DNA from: Alcanivoracaceae bacterium
Lineage (GTDB): Bacteria; Pseudomonadota; Gammaproteobacteria; Pseudomonadales; Alcanivoracaceae
Assembly (NCBI GenBank): GCA_029213045.1
Contig: JARGPN010000006.1
Span: 294,123 to 358,122 of the forward strand
DNA length: 64,000 bases
Direction of reading: 5' to 3'
How positions within the stretch are numbered: position 1 is the stretch's first letter; each line of letters opens with the position of its first letter. Shown one piece after another: positions 39,661-47,816 of the stretch. A program made the translations under genes and the position numbers. The notes under the pieces were generated by a model, which was not told where the DNA came from, searched no databases, and saw only the letters and a list, made by a program, of their open reading frames with translations.

Positions 39661-39695
39661 AAAGAACACGCGCCTCTTTCAAAGGGGCGCTGACA
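39661..39695 (-). repeat. GTGTCCC-type repeat, copy b
   Basis: On the minus strand a hairpin GCGCCCCTT / AAGAGGCGC (one G-U pair) is followed by GTGTTCTTTGT, a variant of the GTGTCCCTTGTTT tail seen in other copies. It contains the last codons and stop of the DUF4041 gene and separates that gene from the TrlF fragment. Confidence 0.65.
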
Positions 39696-41145
39696 CCGAT
39701 TGCTCCGGCTCTCGGAGTCGCAAGGTTTCGTAGTACTCCTCGGCAGAAATCGTAGTAGTAAACTCTGCCTCGTCCTCGGAGAGCCTTTCGACAACTTCTT
39801 TAATTTTCGCCAACGGAACCCTAAAGAATTCCTTGCGTAGATTGACTGCATTAACCCTACGGTGACTGAACGCCTTATGCAGAGCGGTTTCGAGTGCTGG
39901 TGCATCATCCGCGTATATAACTGCATGGACGTCGAAAGAGAATGGCACACTGGCGTCTCCCAGCTCTTTTACCCGGTCCATCGGATCTAGGCGTCGGGTC
40001 AGGCCGATCTTGTAGACATGCTCACCAAAGGAGCCGATGTTGCTGATGACATAGACATGCCCGCGGCGGGTCTGCTCGGCTAGGCTCTTGGCACGCTCGC
40101 CCTTGGCCTCGGCTTCCTCTAGTTTCGTCTGCAGATCTGCCAGCTTCGCCTCCACCATGGCCTTTTCCTCGGCGGAGGCTTTGTCCAGCTCCTCCCGGGC
40201 CTTGGCCAACAGGGATTCGTACATCTGCTCTTCTTTCTCGGCCTCCGCCACGGCCCGTTGATATTCCTTTTCAGCCTTGGCCTCCTCTCGCATTTGCTCG
40301 CGGATAAGACGCTGCTCGTCTTGCTCTTCCTTTTTCTTCAGGGTGAACTGGTACTGAACACCGCACTCTTCGTATTTGGCCGTGACATAATCAATGCTGA
40401 TCCCACAGCGTAGGCTGGCCACCAACTTCTCTAGGTCATTGGCGAGCTTTTCAATTCGGTCTAGTGTGCGATTGAAATTGGATGGAGCCACCTTGGCAAT
40501 CAAAGCGTCGCACTCGATATTAAAGGCACGCATCAGAAGTTTCATTTGTCCTTCAACGATCTTCTTATCGAGCTTTTCTTCGCCTGTGAGGCTAATCTCG
40601 CCTTCCTGGGTGAAGGCCAAACCATTTGAAATCATGGCTTTTTGCTTCTCTCGCAGCACCTTGATCTCCGCCGCGAAACGCTCACTAGTCTCAAATAGGT
40701 AGTCCGGCGTTTCATAATGGCCGTAGGCTACGTATTCATCCACCCGGGAATACAAGTCTATAAGACCAATTACCTTGTTAAGCGCAGCTTGGCGCTCTTT
40801 GGCGAGCGCCTCGTTTTCATGCAGCTCCTTTTTAATCGCTTCAAGAGCAGACTTGTCTTGGATCAGCTGCTCACGAATAGCGTTGGCATTGGTACGCAGC
40901 TCCTGCAAATCCTTGGTGGCGGCATCGATTGCATCGAATTGCGCCTTAGCATTCGCCACACGTTCTTGGACGGTCTTAAGTTCAGCCTGGGCCTTCCCTG
41001 TCTCCGTCTTGGCTGTCTTCAGGGCCTCCTTCAGAGAGTGGATCTGCTTGACCTTTCTGTCAGCGAGCTTCATGGCGATAAAATACACGGCCACCAGCGA
41101 GACAACATAAGCCCCTGCCAGCACAGCAATAAGTTCAATAGACAT
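39679..41145 (-). CDS. DUF4041 protein with C-terminal T5orf172 (GIY-YIG-like) domain, membrane-anchored
   Basis: 488 aa. One N-terminal membrane helix (about 5-25) is followed by a long coiled coil (30-120), a DUF4041-like core (about 125-270) and a second, Glu/Lys/Ala-rich coiled coil (270-358). The C-terminal T5orf172/Mug113 domain carries HVYVISN (363-369), VYKIGLTRR (377-385) and KAFSHRRVN, the GIY-YIG-type nuclease landmarks. No function is established for this architecture. Proteins with T5orf172 domains are common in phages and mobile regions. The start is 2 bases after the stop of the 93-aa gene, whose last codons supply GAGG five bases upstream, so the two are translationally coupled. 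The stop lies inside repeat b. Confidence 0.8.
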   Translation of the reverse strand: MSIELIAVLAGAYVVSLVAVYFIAMKLADRKVKQIHSLKEALKTAKTETGKAQAELKTVQERVANAKAQFDAIDAATKDLQELRTNANAIREQLIQDKSALEAIKKELHENEALAKERQAALNKVIGLIDLYSRVDEYVAYGHYETPDYLFETSERFAAEIKVLREKQKAMISNGLAFTQEGEISLTGEEKLDKKIVEGQMKLLMRAFNIECDALIAKVAPSNFNRTLDRIEKLANDLEKLVASLRCGISIDYVTAKYEECGVQYQFTLKKKEEQDEQRLIREQMREEAKAEKEYQRAVAEAEKEEQMYESLLAKAREELDKASAEEKAMVEAKLADLQTKLEEAEAKGERAKSLAEQTRRGHVYVISNIGSFGEHVYKIGLTRRLDPMDRVKELGDASVPFSFDVHAVIYADDAPALETALHKAFSHRRVNAVNLRKEFFRVPLAKIKEVVERLSEDEAEFTTTISAEEYYETLRLREPEQSVSAPL

Positions 41146-41147
41146 AC

Positions 41148-41429
41148 TTACCTCATGTACTCGTTTATTATTTCTTCCTTGATGATCCGACGCTCTTCAA
41201 CTCGGTCTTGATACGCATCCTTAGCGTCAGCCAGTTCGTCCTTCATAGCTTGCTTGTCTGCCCGCATCCGAGCTCGCTCAGATTGTTCCGCCCGACGTAT
41301 TGCAGCTCGTCGCTCCCTCTCAGCAGCATTTAGGCGTCGTTGACGATCCTTCTCTGCACGAGAAGCTGCCCTATCGATGGCCTTTGCCACCCTCACTGCC
41401 GTTCTGATCCCCTTGGGCATTCTGGCCAT
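41148..41429 (-). CDS. Small, highly charged coiled-coil protein coupled to the DUF4041 gene
   Basis: A 93-aa protein made almost entirely of Arg, Lys, Glu and Ala, predicted to be one long helix. The first half is strongly basic and the second half mixed. There are no cysteines, signal peptide or membrane segment. I recognise no family. It ends 2 bases before the DUF4041 start and carries that gene's ribosome binding site. It could be a nucleic-acid-binding or scaffold partner of the DUF4041 protein, which is itself coiled-coil-rich, but this is inference. Its own ribosome binding site is weak. Confidence 0.6.
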   Translation of the reverse strand: MARMPKGIRTAVRVAKAIDRAASRAEKDRQRRLNAAERERRAAIRRAEQSERARMRADKQAMKDELADAKDAYQDRVEERRIIKEEIINEYMR

Positions 41430-41460
41430 TTCAAACCCCCATTAGTTCTGTTGTTATGGC

Positions 41461-41516
41461 AAACAAGGGACACGTACCTGCTTATTAACTTTAATGGTGA
41501 GCCGCAGGTACAACCT
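41461..41516 (-). repeat. GTGTCCC-type repeat, copy c
   Basis: On the minus strand a hairpin GTACCTGC ... GCAGGTAC (perfect 8-bp arms, about 22-base loop) is followed directly by GTGTCCCTTGTTTGCC. It lies between the channel gene and the 93-aa gene. Confidence 0.7.
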
Positions 41517-41538
41517 ATAATTCTCCATCGGCTGGCAA

Positions 41539-42309
41539 TCACAGCTCATGCGCTGAACCCTCGGACGCTGATGCTTTAACTGCCCTCTCCTCGTCTCTTG
41601 CCTGCGTCAGCGCGGAAGCGATCAGACCCGTAGGCACGGCCACCACGCCCAACCCCACAATCAGCACCAGAAAAGTAAAGAACTTGCCGCCGCCCGTTAT
41701 CGGATACATGTCGCCATAGCCTACGGTCGTTAGCGTGGTAACCGCCCACCATAGGCTATGCAAAATAGATTTGAACTGCTCTGGCTGCGCCTCATTCTCG
41801 AAGTAATAAATGCCCACTGAAGACAAATAAAGAATGATCAATGCCACCATACCGAATAGAGCAAGCTCTTCTCTCGCTATGACAAAGGCCCGATGAAAGC
41901 GCCTTATAGCGGCGTTGTAACGCACCAGCTTCAGAATCCTCAGCAGCCTGAGAAACCTGAATACTCGCACCGCCCTGAGATCAATACCGGAGGAAATATA
42001 AAAAGGCAGAATGGCAAGCAGGTCCACCAGCCCATAAAAACTGAAGACAAACCTGACCTTGCTCTTGGCTACATAGATTCGCAGCAGGTACTCGACGGTG
42101 AATATGCCCACCGTTACGCACTCAATAATACGCAGAGACAACTTGGTTGCTGCATCCAGTCCGGGCAGAGTATCGAGCGTAAAAGTGACCAGCGACAATA
42201 GGATTAACACTTGAATTGCCAGAGCGAACGCTCTTCCGTGTGTTGTCGTTGGATCATTTACCAGGCTGCTAATAGAAAACAAGGGACACGCACCTCTTCT
42301 ACAAACCAC
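41539..42309 (-). CDS. Voltage-gated-type potassium channel / ion transporter
   Basis: Up to 256 aa with six membrane segments. S4 carries regularly spaced arginines (RAVRVFRFLRLLRILKLVR). The pore loop has the K+ selectivity filter TTVGYGD, and the C-terminal tail is short. This is a Kv-like channel subunit, expected to be tetrameric. The start is uncertain: the first 14 codons of the frame read through repeat copy d, so the native N-terminus probably began at a later, non-ATG codon or has been cut off by the repeat. The core S1-S6 appears intact. Confidence 0.8.
   Translation of the reverse strand: MVCRRGACPLFSISSLVNDPTTTHGRAFALAIQVLILLSLVTFTLDTLPGLDAATKLSLRIIECVTVGIFTVEYLLRIYVAKSKVRFVFSFYGLVDLLAILPFYISSGIDLRAVRVFRFLRLLRILKLVRYNAAIRRFHRAFVIAREELALFGMVALIILYLSSVGIYYFENEAQPEQFKSILHSLWWAVTTLTTVGYGDMYPITGGGKFFTFLVLIVGLGVVAVPTGLIASALTQARDEERAVKASASEGSAHEL
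42275..42300 (-). repeat. GTGTCCC-type repeat, copy d
   Basis: AGAAGAGGTGCGTGTCCCTT then GTTTTC on the minus strand. The upstream hairpin arm is weak here. It overlaps the 5' end of the channel reading frame and follows the 171-aa gene. Confidence 0.65.
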
Positions 42310-42386
42310 TAACTACATAAAAGACCAATACCTTCCCAACACTTGAAAACTCAGACAGATCATGTCGCCAAGACCAATCGTGTTAA

Positions 42387-42902
42387 TCAAATGCGAATTT
42401 CCGGGCAAATGGACTGAATTGCTTCTCTTTCATTCATAAGCTGAATGCACTTCGTGTTTGTACAGGCTATCTTCTGCTGCTTGGCCTCAGCTGATAGGTC
42501 TCTGGTGGCGATATCGAACATTCTTATGGCGGAGTCCAGAAATTCGCACTTGGCGCCAGTGTTGGCCTTAAGCGAGCTCACTTCGTCCGAGAGCAAGTCT
42601 CGATCCGCAGTCATAGCCTGCAATCTCTGCTCCATCCTCTGGACGATGTCGCTGTTGTACTTAATGTTGGTAAGTTTTACCTGTTCTTCTGTCCACTTAG
42701 ATGTAAATGCGCCGTGCAAAACATCATTAAGTGGTCTTATCTTTGTTTGCCAGAAGCCATCCCAATTCCAAAGCGTGGAAACCCCGATCACGCCAACGAA
42801 TGCAAATGTGATGAATTTTTCAAAAAAACCAATTGATCGCTGGTTGGCTGGATTCGCAGCAGTGTTTCCGCCATTGCCGGCGTCTACTTCTTCACTTCCC
42901 AT
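42387..42902 (-). CDS. Unknown protein with one membrane segment and a coiled coil
   Basis: A 171-aa protein with no family that I recognise. A short polar N-terminus (about 25 residues, Gly/Asn-rich) leads to a single membrane segment (about 27-46). A mainly helical region follows, with a coiled coil around 80-115 (VQRMEQRLQAMTADRDLL). Four cysteines occur in the last 60 residues (KCEFLD, ACTNTKC, SICPEI) and could bind metal or form disulfides. It is the most upstream minus-strand gene of the accessory patch, between repeat copies d and e. Confidence 0.55.
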   Translation of the reverse strand: MGSEEVDAGNGGNTAANPANQRSIGFFEKFITFAFVGVIGVSTLWNWDGFWQTKIRPLNDVLHGAFTSKWTEEQVKLTNIKYNSDIVQRMEQRLQAMTADRDLLSDEVSSLKANTGAKCEFLDSAIRMFDIATRDLSAEAKQQKIACTNTKCIQLMNEREAIQSICPEIRI

Positions 42903-42922
42903 AAAACCCCCAATGGATTAAG

Positions 42923-42980
42923 AATAAACAAGGGCACACGCACCTCTTTCTCTATCACCGAAAAAGAGTGGCGCACGGCT
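42923..42980 (-). repeat. GTGTCCC-type repeat, copy e
   Basis: On the minus strand a hairpin CACTCTTTTT ... AAAGAGGTG is followed by CGTGTGCCCTTGTTT, which has one extra base compared with the other copies. It marks the right end of the patch, 20 bases upstream of the 171-aa gene start. Confidence 0.65.
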
Positions 42981-43454
42981 ACTCAGGACGCTGTTTTGCA
43001 TCAGTTTTGGTTCTAAAACGCGGAGAGTCGGCGCGAACGCGCGCGAATAAACGGCAAGAAATATAGCCACGTGTCGATCCCTCTTATTTTTCTTGTATCC
43101 CTTAGTACCGAAAGCTATCAGATTGATACGCTCAGGCCAATATGATGCTACACCCCAACCGCAACAGACTTGTCATCAGCAGTTGGTTAGGGGCAAGCCA
43201 GGCAATCATTACTCGGCGTCGACACGGATTGAACAACTTACCCACATGATGTCGCTACGATATTACGTGTAGGATGAACGCGATCTGAAGGCGGTACCGG
43301 GCTAAATCAGCTCAATGCCAGCAAAACCACATTATTGTTTTCTCTATCCTTTTCAGCGCTAATGAATTGCGCGCCTCAAAGACGCTTGGAAACGCGCGCA
43401 GCTGCCCTTGGATTGGGCGTAGCACAAACGACCATTAGCGAATGTGTTCTTAGT
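42981..43454. other. Intergenic region, no gene recognised
   Basis: About 470 bases between the accessory patch and the binding-protein gene. The downstream frame is open from 43335, but those first 40 codons do not look like a signal peptide or any domain I know. No tRNA, integrase or attachment-site sequence is visible, so there is no evident insertion point for the patch. Confidence 0.4.
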
Positions 43455-44423
43455 ATGGAAGTAAAAGGACGGTTTTCCCTTATTCTTTTTGTCGCATTAT
43501 TTCTTGCCGCACCGGCGTGGGGGCAAGGTTTGATTTTTGCGATGGCGGGGAAAAGCGTGGATGATTTTAACTTTGTTACCGCATGGCAAGGCTGCCAGCA
43601 AGAAGCCGAGAAACATGGCGATAGCTGTATTCATATAGGCCCTTCTGGGCCGTCGCATTTTCGCGCACAAGATGAAGCGATTACTGCGGCATTGTTGTCA
43701 ACGCCGCTGAATGGCCTCGCCGTCTCTGTGACAAATGCTGAATGGCTAAGTACGCATTCGTTGAACTACGCAAAGCAACAAGCCATTCCCGTCATTACGT
43801 TTGATTCTGATCTTTCCTCACAATTCAGGCATCTTCGACATGGCTATATTGGTGCGGACAATAATGCGATTGGTCGGCGATTGGCGTCGCTTGCGCGGGA
43901 ACTTCGCCCCCAAGGTGGCCGCATCTGTTTGATGTCCGCTGTGCCACATGATGAAAACCTCAGCGCGCGCGTTGACGCAGTGCGCGATGCGCTGTCGGAT
44001 CAGGCGCTACCTGTAGGGAAAAGACTAGAGGGGCCGGTATGGCTCGAATCAAGTCGTTGTCCCTTGTACAACTGGGACAACGAGGAGCGCGCGCTGAGCC
44101 AATTGCACGCGGCGCTAAAAGAACAACAAACCGATATTTTTATTTCTGTTGGGGCGTGGCCGGTGATTGATGCGATAAAATTTCGGCAAACGATTCAGGC
44201 GTCGCCGCCACCTCAAAAGCACACGCATTCCCCCGCTATTCTTATTGCCATTGGCGCGCCCATAGCCGCACAAAAAGAGTTGCTTGACGACGAGTATGTC
44301 GATGCGTTCGTCTCCATCGATTTCTTCGAAATTGGCGTGCGTAGCTACCAACACATGAAGGCGTTACATGACGGAGCGCCCATCCCTTCGGAAACATACA
44401 CAGAAGTGAAAGTGCTAAAGTGA
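43455..44423 (+). CDS. Periplasmic sugar-type binding protein (Peripla_BP_4 fold)
   Basis: About 322 aa from the ATG at 43455, which opens a clear signal peptide (KGRFSLILFVALFLAAPAWG). The mature part resembles type I periplasmic binding proteins of the ribose/TorT kind: VSVTNAEW and IPVITFDSDL in the first lobe, GYIGADNNAIGRRLASLARE in the hinge region, and FVSIDFFEIG near the end. No permease or ATPase is adjacent, so it may act as a sensor partner rather than in transport. The upstream 40 codons of the open frame are probably not translated, but the ribosome binding site at 43455 is weak, so the start is tentative. Confidence 0.65.
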   Translation: MEVKGRFSLILFVALFLAAPAWGQGLIFAMAGKSVDDFNFVTAWQGCQQEAEKHGDSCIHIGPSGPSHFRAQDEAITAALLSTPLNGLAVSVTNAEWLSTHSLNYAKQQAIPVITFDSDLSSQFRHLRHGYIGADNNAIGRRLASLARELRPQGGRICLMSAVPHDENLSARVDAVRDALSDQALPVGKRLEGPVWLESSRCPLYNWDNEERALSQLHAALKEQQTDIFISVGAWPVIDAIKFRQTIQASPPPQKHTHSPAILIAIGAPIAAQKELLDDEYVDAFVSIDFFEIGVRSYQHMKALHDGAPIPSETYTEVKVLK

Positions 44424-44463
44424 ATCATCGCCGTTCAACCGCGGTGCTATGTTTCCTCTGCCC

Positions 44464-45120
44464 TCAGCTCAGCCGCTGTCTTCTTTTCCGCCACACCAGG
44501 CTGCCCATCATCGCGAGTAGACCAAACCAAAAGCCTCCAAATAGACTAGGATTATCGTCTTTCTGTTTCTCGGGTATTGGAGTGGGCGTTGGTGTAGGCG
44601 TTACCGTATCGCTAACTTCATAACCGACGCTTTCTAAAAAGAAAAACACATCACTATTTGCTACGTCGGCAACATCGCTACTGATTTCAATGCGCTCCAA
44701 TCCTTTGAAAGACGAAAATGTTGTGGTGACGCCATTTTTGTTTGTCGCGTCCCACAGAGGGCCAATGGTGCGTGACGCAACCACAACGCCACCGCGAAAG
44801 CCTTCCACTTTCAATCTTGGCTCTGGCATTTTAAATAAATCGGTGCCATTAAGAGAAAACAAATCAATGTACGGTTTATTACGTGGTTCGATCACCACTT
44901 TTTGTGTTGGCCGTGCGCGGTCGAACCCAGGTTGCAACGCATTGGGGTTTAACACGCCCTTCATGCTTGCACCGGTATCTACTGAGATAACCAGATCGTC
45001 GGTCAATACCTGCACCGCAAGGGGCTCGTGATGTGCCCACGTAGCGGCATCGAAATTTTCTATCGCTGCGTGCCCCGCTGCTGACAACAGGCAGAACAGC
45101 ATTAACAGTATACGTTTCAT
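44464..45120 (-). CDS. Exported protein with GlyGly-CTERM-like sorting tail
   Basis: 218 aa. A signal peptide (MKRILLMLFCLLSAAGHA) is followed by a beta-rich domain of about 150 residues that I do not recognise. Then come a TPTPTPTPIP linker, a glycine-led hydrophobic segment (GGFWFGLLAMMGSLVW) and a basic end (RKRRQRLS). Linker, GG, helix and arginine tail together match the layout of GlyGly-CTERM proteins, which are processed by rhombosortase and often reach the surface by type II secretion. No rhombosortase is in the window. It follows the tail-collar gene by 11 bases and is probably cotranscribed. Confidence 0.7.
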   Translation of the reverse strand: MKRILLMLFCLLSAAGHAAIENFDAATWAHHEPLAVQVLTDDLVISVDTGASMKGVLNPNALQPGFDRARPTQKVVIEPRNKPYIDLFSLNGTDLFKMPEPRLKVEGFRGGVVVASRTIGPLWDATNKNGVTTTFSSFKGLERIEISSDVADVANSDVFFFLESVGYEVSDTVTPTPTPTPIPEKQKDDNPSLFGGFWFGLLAMMGSLVWRKRRQRLS

Positions 45121-45131
45121 GCTGACACCTT

Positions 45132-45776
45132 TTAGTTTCTAGAGGGGTAAATGCCCACCAAGGCAACGCACGCCCGTAATACGAGGTACGGCGACATAGT
45201 GTTCGCCGACACTCCGCCACCCGTTACATCGCTGGTTCCGCTGACGGTGGCGCTTTGACCGGAGAGCGAAACGATTTTCCCAGCATCAGCCGGCACGTCG
45301 GCAAAGATTGCGGCGCGTTGACCGTCTGCCAGCATTTTATTTTCCGGCTTGGCGCTATCGCCGCCGTTTGAATTTGCTTGCAGTGTTACTTGTGCCGCCG
45401 ATAGTCCGTGGGTGTGCGCTGGCAAATTACTTTGGGTGAGGATTACGTACTCGACGCCACCTTTTTGCCCTTCTCGTCGCTCAGTCAGCCCAGCTCCACG
45501 ACCGGTATGCATCGGCACGCGCCCACGAAGATCTGGCAATGCAAACGTTGAGCGGCCATCTCCGCCATAGGTTGTGCCGTACAAAGAAAAAAGCGCTGAA
45601 TTCTGACTGATCGAAAGAATCTGACCATCCGCCGCGGCCCAACCACGCGGGCAGAAGTTATAACCTACCCACATTATTTCACCGAGCAGCGGCTCAGCCG
45701 CCGCCATTGCAGGGCTACCCGCCAACGAGGATACGCACGCCAGTGCGCCAAATGTTGCTAGTTTTAGCTTTTTCAT
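45132..45776 (-). CDS. Secreted phage tail-collar-domain protein
   Basis: A 214-aa protein with a signal peptide ending near SPAMAAAE. A tail-collar domain (PF07484-type) follows: GEIMWVGYNFCPRGWAAADG, a glycine-rich loop, then FALPDLRGRVPMHTG and a histidine motif LPAHTHGLSA. Phage tail fibre tips use this fold, but free-standing exported versions without any phage genes nearby, as here, occur in many bacteria with unknown roles. It precedes the GlyGly-CTERM-like gene on the same strand, so the two may form a surface structure together (inference). Confidence 0.8.
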   Translation of the reverse strand: MKKLKLATFGALACVSSLAGSPAMAAAEPLLGEIMWVGYNFCPRGWAAADGQILSISQNSALFSLYGTTYGGDGRSTFALPDLRGRVPMHTGRGAGLTERREGQKGGVEYVILTQSNLPAHTHGLSAAQVTLQANSNGGDSAKPENKMLADGQRAAIFADVPADAGKIVSLSGQSATVSGTSDVTGGGVSANTMSPYLVLRACVALVGIYPSRN

Positions 45777-45983
45777 GCTTTCACCCCTGTCCCTTTGTGT
45801 GAAAAATTAAAAGCCGAGTAACATCTCAGCTAATATAGTTATGCTGACATGATTCAGGACACTGTGTATGTCAGCCGGAAGTTCCATATTGAGTATTTTG
45901 GGTTCCAAAAAAATGCGTATGGCCATTATAAAAACTGCTCCCAAAAGCGTTATTACACATCGAATTTTCCAAGGAATGTCTTA

Positions 45984-47795
45984 ATGCAAAACGTGCTTAT
46001 TGATGTCGCGGTTTATTTGTGCGCAGCCGTCATTGTTGTCACGCTCTCCAAACGCTTAGGCTTTGGCTCGGTGCTCGGCTATTTGATTGCGGGAACCTTG
46101 CTCGGCCCCTACGTGCTTGGCTTTGTTGCAGACGCCGATTCAATTATGCATTTTGCGGAGTTCGGCGTAGTCATCATGCTGTTTCTTATTGGCTTAGAAT
46201 TAAAGCCACATAAGTTATGGAGCTTACGCCGCGCGATTCTTGGCATGGGTGGCGCTCAGGTCGTGCTTTCGGCAACACTGATTACTGCTGGATTAACGCT
46301 GTTTAGTTTGGATTGGCGCGAAGGTCTGTTGATTGGTTTGGCGCTAGCGCTGTCGTCCACAGCCATTGTGCTGCAGACACTCGAAGAGCGCGGCATTCTC
46401 AATTCTGGGCTTGGTCAAAATACGTTTTCTGTTTTGCTCTTTCAGGATATCGCCGTTATTCCTATGTTGGCGCTTATCCCTCTGCTGGTATTGCCAGGAA
46501 ATGCTGCGGCACCAGATGCGTCGCATAGCGCCAATATTCTTTCCGGCTTACCGGAATACCTTCAAGCCATTTCAATGCTGCTTGTTATCGCCGCCATTGT
46601 GCTTGTGGCGCGCTACCTAATGCGCCCTGTTTTCCGCGTTGTGGCGGACGCTAATTTGCCTGAGCTATTCACCGGCTTCGTTTTGCTGATTGTTGTCGCT
46701 GTAACGCTGACGATGACAGTGATCGGCTTATCACCGGCGTTAGGTGCATTTATCGCTGGGGTGGTGCTTGCAGAAAGCGAATTTCGTCATGAGATCGAGG
46801 CGGACTTAAATCCGTTTAAAGGCTTACTGATGGGGCTGTTTTTTCTTAGCGTTGGTGCAGGCATTAACTATCCCCTGCTCGGCGAGGAGCCAGTGCTAAT
46901 CGCCGGATGTGTAATTGCACTGATGTCCGTGAAGTTTTCGGTGCTTTATCTTGTTGGCGTATTGTTTGATTTTAGCCGATCCGAAAAAATTCTCTTCGGC
47001 ATTTCCCTCTCACAAGGCGGTGAGTTTGCGTTTGTCATTTCCGCAACAGCATTAAGTGTTGGCGCACTGATGCCTGAACACGCCAAAGTGCTTAATCTTG
47101 TTGTGGCCATCTCGATGATCGGCACTGCCTTACTGTTTATGGGTTACGACCGTTATATGAAAAGCCGCCCTCTTATTGAGGGAGACTACGATACACCGCC
47201 ATTCACGCCCCTTAATGGCGTCATCATCGCGGGCTTTGGCCGATTTGGGCAAATTGTTGGCCGCTTAATGATTAGCCGAAACATTCCGGTCACCATTCTT
47301 GATAGCAGCCCAGGGCAAGTTGATTTGGTACGACGCTTTGGCAATAACGTTTTCTACGGCGACGCATCACGACACGCGCTGCTAGAACAGGCCGGCGCTA
47401 AGCACTCTCGATTATTAGTCGTGGCGGTGGACGACCCGGTGAAATCGATAGAAATCGTCGACATGGCCAAAAAACATTTTCCTAACCTCGTTATTGTCTG
47501 CCGAGCAATAGACCGCAATCACGCCTACCAACTTATGCAGAGAAACGTGCAAGCAGTGCGCAGAGAAACGTTCCACTCCGCGTTAAAGCTTGGCGAAGAT
47601 GCGTTGCTAGCATTAGGAGACAGCCCCGCCGATGCGCAGCGACACGCACAGGTGTTTGGCGAGCACGACCAGCAGTCACTAGAAGAGCTGGCTACGCTGT
47701 GGGGAGACGATAAACGCTATGGTCAAGCGATCCATCAAAACCTTGATAATTTGCGGCAGGTTCTTGAGAGAGATAAAGAAAGTGACGAAGCGTAA
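45984..47795 (+). CDS. Monovalent cation:proton antiporter-2, Kef type with TrkA-N domain
   Basis: About 603 aa from the ATG at 45984, which has AAGGA eight bases upstream. About twelve membrane segments cover the first 390 residues and form a CPA2 exchanger. A cytoplasmic Rossmann TrkA-N domain follows (GVIIAGFGRFGQIVGRLM, then GDASRHALLEQAGA). KefB/KefC proteins of this layout export K+ in exchange for H+ when electrophiles deplete glutathione, so a link with gloB in the same genome is conceivable. The first 45 codons of the longer frame from 45849 lack membrane character and are not included. Confidence 0.85.
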   Translation: MQNVLIDVAVYLCAAVIVVTLSKRLGFGSVLGYLIAGTLLGPYVLGFVADADSIMHFAEFGVVIMLFLIGLELKPHKLWSLRRAILGMGGAQVVLSATLITAGLTLFSLDWREGLLIGLALALSSTAIVLQTLEERGILNSGLGQNTFSVLLFQDIAVIPMLALIPLLVLPGNAAAPDASHSANILSGLPEYLQAISMLLVIAAIVLVARYLMRPVFRVVADANLPELFTGFVLLIVVAVTLTMTVIGLSPALGAFIAGVVLAESEFRHEIEADLNPFKGLLMGLFFLSVGAGINYPLLGEEPVLIAGCVIALMSVKFSVLYLVGVLFDFSRSEKILFGISLSQGGEFAFVISATALSVGALMPEHAKVLNLVVAISMIGTALLFMGYDRYMKSRPLIEGDYDTPPFTPLNGVIIAGFGRFGQIVGRLMISRNIPVTILDSSPGQVDLVRRFGNNVFYGDASRHALLEQAGAKHSRLLVVAVDDPVKSIEIVDMAKKHFPNLVIVCRAIDRNHAYQLMQRNVQAVRRETFHSALKLGEDALLALGDSPADAQRHAQVFGEHDQQSLEELATLWGDDKRYGQAIHQNLDNLRQVLERDKESDEA

Positions 47796-47816
47796 TTTGT
47801 CCGTGTTCAGACAATG

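Noticed and set aside
39052-42980. Integron cassette array with attC sites
   Set aside because: The spacing of one gene per repeat looks like an integron, but I found no paired RYYYAAC / GTTRRRY core sites at the repeats, no integrase gene in the window, and one copy in reverse orientation.
45132-45776. Prophage remnant
   Set aside because: The tail-collar gene has a signal peptide and no capsid, tail, integrase or lysis genes are near it.
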